Positions 9,140 to 17,733 of a stretch of DNA of 45,192 nt are shown here, piece after piece. Below the pieces are notes generated by a model. It was not told where the DNA came from and made no database searches. It worked only from the letters and a program-made list of their open reading frames with translations. Positions within the stretch are counted from its first letter, which is position 1, and each line of letters begins with the position of its first letter. The position numbers and the translations under genes were made by a program. Source of the stretch: Lachnospiraceae bacterium (GTDB taxonomy: Bacteria > Bacillota > Clostridia > Lachnospirales > Lachnospiraceae); assembly GCA_900770785.1 (NCBI GenBank), contig CAAGLJ010000189.1, forward strand, positions 1 through 45,192. Reading direction: 5' to 3'.

Positions 9140-10496
9140 GAATAATGAATTTATTGAGATGAATGAGGAACAGGCCAGGGAAAGAATACTGGAGCTGGTA
9201 AGGGACTACTATGATAAGTTTCATAAGAAAGAGGATTCCTTTCTTCCAGGGCAGAGGATTCCCTACGCAGCCAGAGTATATGATGAAAAGGAAATGTGCA
9301 ATCTGGTAGACAGTGCGCTGGAGTTTTGGTTGACGTCGGGACGATATACAGATGATTTTGAACAGAAGCTTGCTGAATATCTTGGAGTAAGATACTGCTC
9401 ACTGGTTAATTCCGGTTCTTCTGCAAACCTGCTGGCATTTATGGCATTAACTTCGCCATTGCTGGGAGACAGAGCGATTCAAAGAGGAGATGAGGTGATT
9501 ACGGTTGCCGCCGGATTTCCAACTACGATTGCTCCCATCATTCAGTACGGTGCAGTACCGGTTTTTATTGATATTACTATTCCCCAGTACAATATGGATG
9601 TAAATTGCCTGGAGGAAGCACTTTCAGACAGGACGAAAGCGGTTATGGCAGCCCATACATTAGGCAATCCTTTTGATTTAGCCAGGGTAAAGGCATTTTG
9701 CAGGAAACATAATTTATGGCTAATTGAAGATAACTGTGATGCCCTGGGGTCTACTTATGAAATAGATGGAATGTGTCAGCTTACGGGAACCATTGGGGAC
9801 ATTGGAACAAGCAGCTTTTATCCGCCCCATCACATGACCATGGGAGAGGGAGGGGCAGTTTATACCGACAATCCGCTGTTGAATAAGTGTATTCGCTCCC
9901 TGAGGGACTGGGGAAGAGATTGTGTGTGCCCATCAGGAAGGGATAATCTGTGCGGCCACAGGTTTGACAGACAATATGGAGAATTACCTGTCGGATACGA
10001 CCACAAATATGTTTATTCCCATTTGGGCTATAATTTAAAGGCCACCGATTTGCAGGCCGCAATAGGCTGTGCCCAGTTGGAGAAATTTCCGGGATTTGTA
10101 GAAAAAAGAAAGCAGAACTTTGAAAGACTTTGGGCGGGATTGGCAGATTTACAGGATAAGCTGATTTTACCTGTCCCATGTGAGAACTCCGATCCCAGCT
10201 GGTTTGGCTTTCTGATTACCTGCAAAGAGGGTATCAGCCGTAATAGAGTCGTCCGGTATCTGGAAGAAAAGGGAATACAGACAAGAATGTTGTTTGCCGG
10301 TAATTTGATTAAGCACCCCTGTTTTGATCAGCTGCGAAGGGAAAAGAAGGGCTTTAGAGTAATCGGAAGCCTGAAAAATACGGACAGGGTAATGGAAAAT
10401 ACTTTCTGGGTAGGCGTATATCCGGGTATGACAGAGGAAAAGATTGACTATATGGCTGGAATAATCAGGGAGGCCATGCAGATAGAGGGACAGTAA
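9132..10496 (+). CDS. rfbH: CDP-4-keto-6-deoxyglucose 3-dehydrase (E1)
   Basis: This 454-residue PMP/iron-sulfur enzyme carries out the C3 deoxygenation step of 3,6-dideoxyhexose synthesis. It belongs to the DegT fold, but the usual PLP lysine is replaced by histidine in SFYPPHHMTMGEGG (H233), the hallmark of E1 dehydrases. A CxC-x7-C pattern (C264, C266, C274) and an upstream Cys such as C202 in EDNCDALGS match the known cluster-binding region. The start is ATG 9132, overlapping the end of rfbG; a TTG 15 bases earlier is unlikely because a GAGG site fits 9132. In enteric bacteria E1 needs a flavin/iron-sulfur reductase partner (RfbI/DdhD/AscD), and none is seen in this window. Confidence 0.96.
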   Translation: MNKNNEFIEMNEEQARERILELVRDYYDKFHKKEDSFLPGQRIPYAARVYDEKEMCNLVDSALEFWLTSGRYTDDFEQKLAEYLGVRYCSLVNSGSSANLLAFMALTSPLLGDRAIQRGDEVITVAAGFPTTIAPIIQYGAVPVFIDITIPQYNMDVNCLEEALSDRTKAVMAAHTLGNPFDLARVKAFCRKHNLWLIEDNCDALGSTYEIDGMCQLTGTIGDIGTSSFYPPHHMTMGEGGAVYTDNPLLNKCIRSLRDWGRDCVCPSGRDNLCGHRFDRQYGELPVGYDHKYVYSHLGYNLKATDLQAAIGCAQLEKFPGFVEKRKQNFERLWAGLADLQDKLILPVPCENSDPSWFGFLITCKEGISRNRVVRYLEEKGIQTRMLFAGNLIKHPCFDQLRREKKGFRVIGSLKNTDRVMENTFWVGVYPGMTEEKIDYMAGIIREAMQIEGQ

Positions 10497-10565
10497 AGCA
10501 GACAGGAAATCAGCCATTATGAGAGAAGGCAGTGTGAAAATAGGATTTTTCACTTATTTATTTAA

Positions 10566-10596
10566 GCGATAGAACAGGCAGAGCCTGTTCTATCGC
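10566..10596 (+). repeat. Perfect 14-bp inverted repeat, 3-base loop, before the polymerase gene
   Basis: GCGATAGAACAGGC (10566-10579) is followed by AGA and then its exact complement (10583-10596). The predicted hairpin is strong and ends exactly where an ATG (10597) begins. No run of Ts follows on the plus strand, so it is not a classical intrinsic terminator. It could slow polymerase, be an RNA processing site or set relative expression of the rfb and wzy parts of the operon. It lies in the 112-base gap between rfbH and the chosen start of the next gene, the largest gap in the first 26 kb. Confidence 0.85.
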
Positions 10597-10608
10597 ATGG
10601 GGATTTAT

Positions 10609-11817
10609 ATGAAGAATCAGAAACCGACTACAGTAGTATGGACTCTTCTGCTGGTAGGGTTCATCTTTCATGGTGTATTGGAAAACAGCCTTGACTTCGT
10701 AAAGATATTTGATGAGATAGTCGCTCTACTATGTTTTCCATTTGCAGCCTATGACTATTTTACCAATAAAAGAGAAAAAGGAATTAGGTTGACAAAAACC
10801 AGGCGGATGGAGCTTGGTCTTTTGTTGACCTTTCTTTTATGTGGTCTGGCAGGGAATATTCTATATAGATTTCAACCTTTGTGGGTGGTGCTGGTTTCAG
10901 CCGTTTTGGCGGCAAAGTTCTTTATGATTCTGTTGACGGCAGGCTATATCCAGAAGTTTTTAAAAGTAGATATGGAAAAGCAGGAGGATACTATTCAGAT
11001 TTTGTCTATTCTGTGGTTTGGCTATTATATGCTGTCCCTGCTTTTGCCGCAATATTTTGAGGCACCCGAAGCGTGGGATATTTGTGCCAAATCCTCTCTT
11101 TTATTTGCGCTGCTTATCTTCAGTACACACAAAAGAATATACCGGTATCGCCTGTGTCTGATGATGATGCTGGTTATGCTGGTATTAAGCGGCAAGGAAA
11201 AGGCCTATGGTGCGATTTTTGTATTAGGGCTGTTTTACTATTTAATCGTGCATAAAAAAGTGCAGACAAAGATTCGTTATATCCTGTACATGGCCATACC
11301 TGTTGCTGTGTTGGCCTGGGATAAGATTTATTACTACTATGTGCAGGGATACGGCCGGTATGCCAAAAGTATCATGACCAGTACCTCCTTGCAGATAGCA
11401 AAGGACTATTTTCCCATTGGCACAGGCTTCGGTACGTTTGGCTCCACTTATGCCAGGGAGGTATATTCACCGGTCTATTTCCTCTATGGGATTGCGGACA
11501 ATCCGGAGCTGGGGATTGAAAGCAGACAGTATCTTACGGATCTGTTCTGGCCTATTCTGTTTGGAGAAACAGGGGTACTGGGGACGATATTCTATTGCGG
11601 ACTGATACTTTTATTATTTATCCAGATTCAGCGGGTATTCTATTATAACAAGAAGAAATATTTTCTGTTGATTTTTATGTTTGTTTTTATGATGATGACG
11701 ACCTTTACCGAGGCAGGGTTTATGCAGCCTATGGTGATGGTATTTGCCTATGTCATGGGAATGCTATTGGAAGAGTATGAAGAAAAAAGAAAACAGAAGA
11801 TGAAATACTTTGAATAA
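10609..11817 (+). CDS. Polytopic membrane protein, probable Wzy-type polysaccharide polymerase
   Basis: The 402-residue protein has about ten hydrophobic segments spread along its length. Near the middle to late part it has a large loop with GTGFGTFGSTYAREVYSPVY, which resembles the O-antigen ligase/polymerase pattern (a G-x-G-x-GTF loop followed by aromatic residues). It then ends in hydrophobic helices ending YVMGMLLEEYEE. Wzy polymerases are poorly conserved, so the call rests on topology, the GFGTFG loop and the locus. It would join lipid-linked repeat units outside the membrane. ATG 10597 abuts the hairpin; ATG 10609 has a GGGGA six bases upstream and is preferred, though the site is weak. 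Confidence 0.72.
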   Translation: MKNQKPTTVVWTLLLVGFIFHGVLENSLDFVKIFDEIVALLCFPFAAYDYFTNKREKGIRLTKTRRMELGLLLTFLLCGLAGNILYRFQPLWVVLVSAVLAAKFFMILLTAGYIQKFLKVDMEKQEDTIQILSILWFGYYMLSLLLPQYFEAPEAWDICAKSSLLFALLIFSTHKRIYRYRLCLMMMLVMLVLSGKEKAYGAIFVLGLFYYLIVHKKVQTKIRYILYMAIPVAVLAWDKIYYYYVQGYGRYAKSIMTSTSLQIAKDYFPIGTGFGTFGSTYAREVYSPVYFLYGIADNPELGIESRQYLTDLFWPILFGETGVLGTIFYCGLILLLFIQIQRVFYYNKKKYFLLIFMFVFMMMTTFTEAGFMQPMVMVFAYVMGMLLEEYEEKRKQKMKYFE

Positions 11818-11850
11818 CAGCAGACCAGGTAAATGGGAATGGAGACCGAT

Positions 11851-13770
11851 ATGAAAGTTGCAATGATTGGACAAAAGGGCATACCATCAAGAGCCGGCGG
11901 GGTGGAAATCCATGTAGAGGAGCTGGCAGCAGGGCTGGTTGAGGCCGGAGCCGGGGTAGACGTCTATTGCCGAAGATACTACTGTAAAAACAGAGTGAAA
12001 TATTACCGGGGAATTCATCTTATCTATATTCCAACAATATCTACAAAGCATTTGGATGCAATAGTCTATACCTTTATTGCCACCTTCGTTGCGTTAGGTA
12101 AGGGGTATGATGTATTCCATTATCATGCCTGTGGCCCCTCCAGCCTTTGCTGGATTCCCAAATTATTTGGGAAAAAGGTAGTCTGTACTACGCATGGTCT
12201 GGATTGGAAAAGGGCAAAGTGGGGAGCCATAGGGCAGGACTATTTGAAGTTTGGAGAAAAGGTTATTGGAAAATACGCGAATGAAATCATCGTTTTAAAT
12301 GAACCGATGCGTGATTATTTTGCAGAAACCTATAAGAGGACGACCAACGTTATTCCTAATGGTGTAGAGGTTCCCAGACTTTTGGAAGCCGATTTGATTA
12401 AAGAAAAATGGGGACTGGAAAAGGAATCCTACATTCTCTTTTTAGGAAGGCTGGTTCCGGAAAAGGGAATCCACTATTTAATCGAAGCATATCAGAAGCT
12501 GAATACGGATAAAAAGCTTGTCATTGCGGGAGGGAGCAGCCACTCGGATGATTATGTGGAGCGTCTTGCAGCCATGTCCATTGATAATGATAATATTATT
12601 ATGACAGGATTCGTTTCGGGACCGGCTTTGGAAGAGCTGTATTCCAACGCTTTTTTCTATGTATTGCCATCCGATGTAGAGGGGCTGCCAATCAGTCTTC
12701 TGGAGGCCATGAGCTATCGCCGATGCTGTCTGGTCAGTGATATTAAGGAGAATACGACCACCTGTATGGGCAGGGGATTTTCTTTTAAGAAGGGAAACGT
12801 GCAAAGTCTGTATGAGCAGCTGGAAGGAATTCTTCGCCTTCCACCCGAAGAGGTAAAAAGAATAGGAGAGGAAGGCTGCCAGTATGTGCTGGATAACTAT
12901 CGCTGGAAAGCCATAGTAGAGAAAACATGGCAGGTTTATCAGAAGGTTCAGCTGGATGGCAAAATGGGAAAACTTCTGGCCCAGTCCGAAGAGCATCGGC
13001 AAGAAGTTTATGACAGGTATAAGGTGCTTTTACCCTTTGATATCTGCAAAATTCTGGGGGTCAATATTCTGGTTACTGATATGGAGCGGACGCTTCGGTT
13101 TGTAGAAGAAAATATAGACAGGCTGCGGGGAAAATATGTGTGCGTGTCAAATGGGCATACTACGGTAACTGCCTTTGAAGATGAGAAATATATGATGGTA
13201 CAAAACAGTGCAATTATGGCACTGCCGGATGGAGAACCCCTTTCTATCGTCAGCAGAAAAAGAGGCTTCAGGGAAGCACAGAGGGTAACCGGCCCTGATT
13301 TTATGGAGCAGATGTTTATCCGGGGAAGAGAGGGAAATGGTCTGAGCCATTTCTTTTATGGAAGCAGTCAGGAAACACTGGATGTTCTCAGAGAAATTCT
13401 GCAAAAGAAGTATCCGGGCCTGAAAATTGCAGGAATGTACTCTCCCCCCTTTCGGCCATTGACAGAAGAAGAGGATGAAGCCGTTATTGAAATGATCAAT
13501 GAAAGTAATGCCGACATTATCTGGGTCGGGCTGGGAGCACCGAAACAGGAAAACTGGATGTATGAGCATCAGGATAAGGTAAAGGGACTGATGTTTGGCG
13601 TAGGTGCCGGTTTCGATTATCATGCGGGAAAGCTGAAAAGAGCACCCAGGTGGATGCAACGGATGAGTCTGGAATGGCTCATGCGTCTTTTACAGGATCC
13701 CAGAAGATTGTGGAAAAGGTATCTGGTTACTAATATTAAGTTTATCTGGTATATTTTAATCGGCAAATAG
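11851..13770 (+). CDS. Bifunctional glycosyltransferase: GT4 fused to GT26 (TagA/WecG/CpsF)
   Basis: A single open frame of 639 residues holds two complete enzymes. Residues 1 to about 375 are a GT4 enzyme: MIGQKGIPSRAGGVEIHVEELA, HYHACGPSS, NVIPNGVEVP, LFLGRLVPEKGIHYLIEAY and the E-x7-E block SDVEGLPISLLEAMSY. Residues from about 393 to the end are a GT26 domain: DICKILGVNILVTDMERTL, VCVSNGHTTV, ALPDGEPLS with the conserved aspartate, WVGLGAPKQENWM, and RAPRWMQ with the C-terminal helical tail. The two domains meet in a charged linker with no stop or frameshift. GT26 enzymes add the second sugar of teichoic acids or capsules to a polyprenyl-diphosphate sugar. The fusion could therefore catalyse two consecutive early transfers. 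ATG 11851 has a GGAGA site; ATG 11833 is less likely. Confidence 0.93.
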   Translation: MKVAMIGQKGIPSRAGGVEIHVEELAAGLVEAGAGVDVYCRRYYCKNRVKYYRGIHLIYIPTISTKHLDAIVYTFIATFVALGKGYDVFHYHACGPSSLCWIPKLFGKKVVCTTHGLDWKRAKWGAIGQDYLKFGEKVIGKYANEIIVLNEPMRDYFAETYKRTTNVIPNGVEVPRLLEADLIKEKWGLEKESYILFLGRLVPEKGIHYLIEAYQKLNTDKKLVIAGGSSHSDDYVERLAAMSIDNDNIIMTGFVSGPALEELYSNAFFYVLPSDVEGLPISLLEAMSYRRCCLVSDIKENTTTCMGRGFSFKKGNVQSLYEQLEGILRLPPEEVKRIGEEGCQYVLDNYRWKAIVEKTWQVYQKVQLDGKMGKLLAQSEEHRQEVYDRYKVLLPFDICKILGVNILVTDMERTLRFVEENIDRLRGKYVCVSNGHTTVTAFEDEKYMMVQNSAIMALPDGEPLSIVSRKRGFREAQRVTGPDFMEQMFIRGREGNGLSHFFYGSSQETLDVLREILQKKYPGLKIAGMYSPPFRPLTEEEDEAVIEMINESNADIIWVGLGAPKQENWMYEHQDKVKGLMFGVGAGFDYHAGKLKRAPRWMQRMSLEWLMRLLQDPRRLWKRYLVTNIKFIWYILIGK

Positions 13771-13800
13771 AGGATGAACAGAAATACTATCGGAGACATA

Positions 13801-14940
13801 ATGAGCAAGGAATACGATAAAATCATAATTGGTGCAGGTCTCTATGGGTTATATGCAGCAAATTATTGCGGAAAGAGAAAAGAGAAGGTTCTGGTACTGG
13901 AATATGATAAAGCCCCCTTTCAACGGGCTACCTACATTAACCAGGCCAGAGTACATATGGGTTATCATTATCCCAGAAGCCTTACTACGGCAGTAAAGTC
14001 CGCAGGCTACTTCAGACGTTTCGTGGAGGATTACGGGTTCTGCATCCACAGCAGCTTTGAGCAGATTTATGCCACATCAGAACACTTTTCCTGGACGGAT
14101 GCAAAGCAGTTCAGAGAATTTTGCAGGGCTGCCGATATTCGCTGTGATGAGGTTGCTCCATCCCGGTATTTCAGACCGGGAATGTGTGACGGGGCTTTTC
14201 TGACAGAAGAGTATACCTATGATGCAACTTTTCTGGGGAAATTTTTGCAGGAAGAGCTGAAGAACATGGAGAATGTAGAGCTATTCTATGGAGTGAGGAT
14301 AAAAAAGATTGTCAGGGAGGCAGAGTTCTTTCGGATAGAGACGGAACAGGGGGACTGCTATCGGACTTCCTTTGTGCTGAATGCAGCCTATGCCGCGGTT
14401 AATCAGATTCTGAATAAGGTAGAAGGGATTGTGGCTGACGCCTTCCCGATTAAATATGAGCTGTGTGAGATTATTCTTTGTGAGCCCCAGGAAGCGATGA
14501 GAAACGTTGGCTTTACGGTAATGGACGGACCTTTCTTCTCGATTATGCCTTTTGGGAAAACAGGCCTGCATTCTCTTACTGCTGTAACCTTCACACCCCA
14601 TGTTACCTCCTATGATAAGCTGCCTGCGTTTGCCTGCCAGAAAAGATTAAATCAGTTGGAATTCACCTGTACTCCAGAAAGGCTGGGCAACTGCAATCTT
14701 TGCCCTGAAAGGCCGCCTTCGGCCTGGAGCTATATGTCTCATCTGGCAGACAAATATTTGAAGGAAGAGTATGGTTATGCCTACAGGGAGTCTCTGTTTT
14801 CCATGAAGCCTGTTTTGAAGTCTTCGGAAGTGGATGATTCACGGCCTACTGCAATCAGAGTGCTGTGCCAGCAGCCCACGCTGATCAGTGTGCTGTCGGG
14901 AAAAATCAATACGGTATATGATTTGGACGAATATTTATAG
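13801..14940 (+). CDS. FAD-dependent oxidoreductase (amino acid oxidase-like fold)
   Basis: This 379-residue protein opens with a dinucleotide-binding motif, KIIIGAGLYGLYAANYC, then an acidic end of the second strand (VLEYD). A conserved-looking segment RATYINQARVHMGYHYPRS follows. The sequence FVLNAAYAAVNQIL near residue 200 fits the second FAD contact of the DAO/GMC-type fold. The C-terminal part lacks a clear second GxGxxG motif. The substrate is unknown. Such genes occur in some polysaccharide clusters, and the neighbouring GT2 pair and sugar aminotransferase suggest it oxidises a sugar or lipid-linked sugar; that is inference. The start ATG 13801 is chosen for its GGAGACAT site; ATG 13774 lies four bases after the previous stop and is poorer. 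Confidence 0.78.
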   Translation: MSKEYDKIIIGAGLYGLYAANYCGKRKEKVLVLEYDKAPFQRATYINQARVHMGYHYPRSLTTAVKSAGYFRRFVEDYGFCIHSSFEQIYATSEHFSWTDAKQFREFCRAADIRCDEVAPSRYFRPGMCDGAFLTEEYTYDATFLGKFLQEELKNMENVELFYGVRIKKIVREAEFFRIETEQGDCYRTSFVLNAAYAAVNQILNKVEGIVADAFPIKYELCEIILCEPQEAMRNVGFTVMDGPFFSIMPFGKTGLHSLTAVTFTPHVTSYDKLPAFACQKRLNQLEFTCTPERLGNCNLCPERPPSAWSYMSHLADKYLKEEYGYAYRESLFSMKPVLKSSEVDDSRPTAIRVLCQQPTLISVLSGKINTVYDLDEYL

Positions 14941-14949
14941 GAAAACAAA

Positions 14950-15900
14950 ATGGAAAAAATGACAAAAGAAAATAAATTTATTTCATTGGTAATCTATCTG
15001 CACAATAATGAGGAAGAGATAATTCCTTTTCTTGAAAAGGTTTTGCCCATAGTGGAACAGGGCTTCAGCCAGTATGAAATCGTCTGTGTGAATGATGCCT
15101 GTACCGACAAAACGATTTTTCGGTTGAAGGAATATCTGGAAGAGGCACAGACCCCGGTAATGGTAAATATCGTTCACATGAGCTTTTATCATGGTCTGGA
15201 AAGTGCAATGAATGCAGGAAGAGATCTGGCCATAGGAGATTTTGTTTATGAATTTGACAGTATTTTTGTAGATTATCCTCCTGAACTTTTGCTCAAGGTC
15301 TATGAGAAGCTGCTGGAAGGTAATGATATTGTAGCAGCAGGCGGGAAAGGAAGGATAAAGACAGCCTCCCGGATTTTTTACGCTCTTTATAACAAAACAA
15401 GCAGAGGGAAGGAAAAAATAGGTCCCCAGACTTTTCGGATTGTGTCCAGAAGAGCGATTAATCGGGTAAAATCCCTGGGACAATATATTCCTTATCGGAA
15501 GGCAGTGTATGCAAATTGCGGCCTTTCCACCCAGGTAATTATTTACAAGGTGACAAAAAAACAGAGCAGAAAGTCCAGGCAGAAGGCAGGAGAGAGAGTT
15601 TCCCTGGCATTGGATTCCTTCATCTATTTTACCAATGCCATGGAAAGGCTGTCGGCCTGTATCAGCGGTGTATTCCTGCTGATTACGATTGGTATGGGAG
15701 TTTATATTCTGTGGGATTATTTCACCAGGAAGGCGGTGGCGGAAGGATGGATGTCTACGGTTGGTTTTCTGGCATTGGGATTTTTCGGTGTTTTTTCCCT
15801 GCTGACCATTATTTTGAAATACTTATCGGTGCTGCTGAACCTGGTGTTCCGGCAGCAGCGCTATCTGGTCCTGGATATTGAAAAGGTGGTAAAAGAGTGA
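14950..15900 (+). CDS. GT2 (polyprenyl-phosphate type) glycosyltransferase with altered metal motif
   Basis: This 316-residue protein has a GT2 domain and two C-terminal membrane segments (about residues 235-260 and 270-300), the layout of GtrB/DPM1-like enzymes that load a sugar on polyprenyl phosphate. The start FISLVIYLHNNEEEI and VNDACTDKT are recognisable. In place of the usual DADLQ-type block it reads YEFDSIFVDYPPE, so the first metal-binding position is Glu (E101) with D103 retained. The QXXRW-like acceptor region is also weak. It may be catalytically impaired or use a different metal geometry. Its stop overlaps the start of the next GT2 by four bases (GTGA), so the two are probably made in equal amounts. 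Confidence 0.82.
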   Translation: MEKMTKENKFISLVIYLHNNEEEIIPFLEKVLPIVEQGFSQYEIVCVNDACTDKTIFRLKEYLEEAQTPVMVNIVHMSFYHGLESAMNAGRDLAIGDFVYEFDSIFVDYPPELLLKVYEKLLEGNDIVAAGGKGRIKTASRIFYALYNKTSRGKEKIGPQTFRIVSRRAINRVKSLGQYIPYRKAVYANCGLSTQVIIYKVTKKQSRKSRQKAGERVSLALDSFIYFTNAMERLSACISGVFLLITIGMGVYILWDYFTRKAVAEGWMSTVGFLALGFFGVFSLLTIILKYLSVLLNLVFRQQRYLVLDIEKVVKE

Positions 15901-16640
15901 GTGAACATAAGTTAAGTATTAATCTGTTATTTCCCGTTCTCAATGAGCGGCTTCGTCTGGAAAAAGGAATTGAGACCTGTATGGTCTATCTGCAAAAGCA
16001 GGTAAGCATTCCCTACAGGCTGACCATTCTGGACAATGGCTCTCAGGATGAGACACCGGAAATTGGAAAAAGGCTGGCGGCAAAATATCCCGAGGTAAGT
16101 TATGTACGAGTAGGAGAACGGGGAGTAGGAGTTGCCTTTAGAAAAGGCATTGAACTGAACCAGTGTGATATCGTAGGCTATATGGATATTGATTTGTCTA
16201 CCGATTTGAAATATCTGGGAAAGACCATTCACCTGTTTGAGACGCTGCCCCATCTGGATTATGTGAACGGGAGCCGATTCAACAAAAAATCGGATACCAG
16301 AGGCCGGAAATGGTACAGAAAGATTACCTCTGCCGGTCTGGTATTTCTGCTGAAAGCCGTTTTTCGGATGAAGGCCACCGACGCCCTTTGCGGCTTTACT
16401 TTTTTAAGGAGGGAAGCGGCTGAACGTCTGGTGAGAGAAAGCAGTCAGGAGAACGGCTGGTTTTATACTGTGGAAATTTTGCTCAGAGCGGAGCGGGATG
16501 GTATGAGTATTTGTGATCTGCCGGTAGAATGGCAGGAGGACTATAATACTACGGTAAAAATCTGGAAGACCATTAAGAATTATCTGGTACAGATGGTTAA
16601 GCTGAAAAAGGCTTTTATCATGGAGGAGAGAAAATGCTGA
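15897..16640 (+). CDS. GT2 glycosyltransferase, DPM1-like
   Basis: The protein has 247 residues and starts at GTG 15897, inside the stop of the previous gene. It carries a canonical GT2 core: INLLFPVLNERLRLEKGI, LDNGSQDETPEI, GVGVAFRKGIEL and MDIDLSTD with D97 and D99. The C-terminal part has DALCGFTFLRREAA and WFYTVEILLRAERDG, which match the dolichyl-phosphate mannose synthase group. No membrane segment is visible. A likely role is transfer of a sugar from a nucleotide donor to polyprenyl phosphate, possibly with the upstream membrane-bound GT2 as partner. The stop overlaps the next gene by seven bases. Confidence 0.9.
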   Translation: MSEHKLSINLLFPVLNERLRLEKGIETCMVYLQKQVSIPYRLTILDNGSQDETPEIGKRLAAKYPEVSYVRVGERGVGVAFRKGIELNQCDIVGYMDIDLSTDLKYLGKTIHLFETLPHLDYVNGSRFNKKSDTRGRKWYRKITSAGLVFLLKAVFRMKATDALCGFTFLRREAAERLVRESSQENGWFYTVEILLRAERDGMSICDLPVEWQEDYNTTVKIWKTIKNYLVQMVKLKKAFIMEERKC

Positions 16641-17731
16641 AAAGAATTGACCTGGCCAGGGATTATGAAGCTCATAAAGAAGAGTATTTACAGGCTATTC
16701 AAAGGGTTTGCAGTGAAACCGCCTTTTCCGGGGGAAAATACGCAGATCAGTTTGATGCAGAATTTGCCCGGTATTGCGATGTCCCCTATGCGGTGGGAGT
16801 AAATAATGGAACCACTGCTCTTCACTGTGCCATGCTGGCATTAGGGATAGGAGAGGGGGATGAAGTGATCGTTCCTGCCAATACCTATATTGCTACTGCC
16901 TGGGGAGTAAGCTATACAGGAGCCACTCCGGTATTTGTGGACTGTACGGCAGATACCTGGGAAATTGATTCACAAAAAATTGAAGAAAAGATTACCCGGC
17001 GAACCAAAGCCATTATTGGGGTACATCTCTATGGACAGCCCTTTGAAGTAAATAGAGTAAAAGCTATTGCCAGAAAATATGGTCTCTGTGTGGTTGAAGA
17101 CTGTGCCCAGGCTCATGGGGCTCTTTATGAAGGAAAGATTGCCGGAAGTCTCGCAGATATGGGATGCTTCAGCTTTTATCCGGGGAAAAATCTCTATGCC
17201 TTTGGTGAAGGGGGGAGTGTTACCTGCAATACAAAGGAGCATTTTGATTATATTACCATGTTAAAAAATCAGGGCTGTAAGACCAGATATTATCATGATG
17301 TGATTGGCTATAATTATCGGCTGGAAGGGCTGCAGGGAGCAATATTAAGTGTTAGCTTAAAATACCTGCCCCAGTGGACGAAAAGAAGACAGGAGATTGG
17401 TGAAAGGTATCTTAGCCAGATTACCAATCCTTACTTTACCATGCAGAAGCATCCAGAGAATACGGTTCCTGTTTACCATCTTTTTGTAGTGGAGGTAGAA
17501 AGACCGGAACATTTTCTTAAGTTTATGGCAGACAGGGGAATAGAGTGTAACCGCCATTATCCCGTACCCTGCCATTTACAGAAGGCTTACGCACATTTAG
17601 GCTATCGAAAAGGAGACTGCCCCAATGCGGAATATCTGGCCGCGCACTGTGCAACCCTGCCTCTGTTTCCTGAAATGACGGATGAGGAGGTCAGGCTGGT
17701 TATTGAGGCCTGCAATTCATATAGAGGATAG
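16634..17731 (+). CDS. DegT/DnrJ/EryC1/StrS-family sugar aminotransferase
   Basis: This 365-residue PLP enzyme would place an amino group on a keto-sugar nucleotide using glutamate or a similar donor. The family order is clear: NNGTTALHCAMLALGIGEGDEVIVPANTYIAT, HLYGQPFEV, VEDCAQAHGALYEGK and SFYPGKNLYAFGEGG with the PLP lysine K185. This distinguishes it from the lysine-less rfbH product in the same window. No sugar 4,6-dehydratase or oxidoreductase for a UDP/dTDP sugar lies directly beside it. Its keto-sugar substrate must come from elsewhere, possibly the CDP-4-keto-6-deoxyglucose made by rfbG (inference). It starts seven bases inside the upstream GT2 gene after a GGAGAG site. Confidence 0.93.
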   Translation: MLKRIDLARDYEAHKEEYLQAIQRVCSETAFSGGKYADQFDAEFARYCDVPYAVGVNNGTTALHCAMLALGIGEGDEVIVPANTYIATAWGVSYTGATPVFVDCTADTWEIDSQKIEEKITRRTKAIIGVHLYGQPFEVNRVKAIARKYGLCVVEDCAQAHGALYEGKIAGSLADMGCFSFYPGKNLYAFGEGGSVTCNTKEHFDYITMLKNQGCKTRYYHDVIGYNYRLEGLQGAILSVSLKYLPQWTKRRQEIGERYLSQITNPYFTMQKHPENTVPVYHLFVVEVERPEHFLKFMADRGIECNRHYPVPCHLQKAYAHLGYRKGDCPNAEYLAAHCATLPLFPEMTDEEVRLVIEACNSYRG

Positions 17732-17733
17732 CA

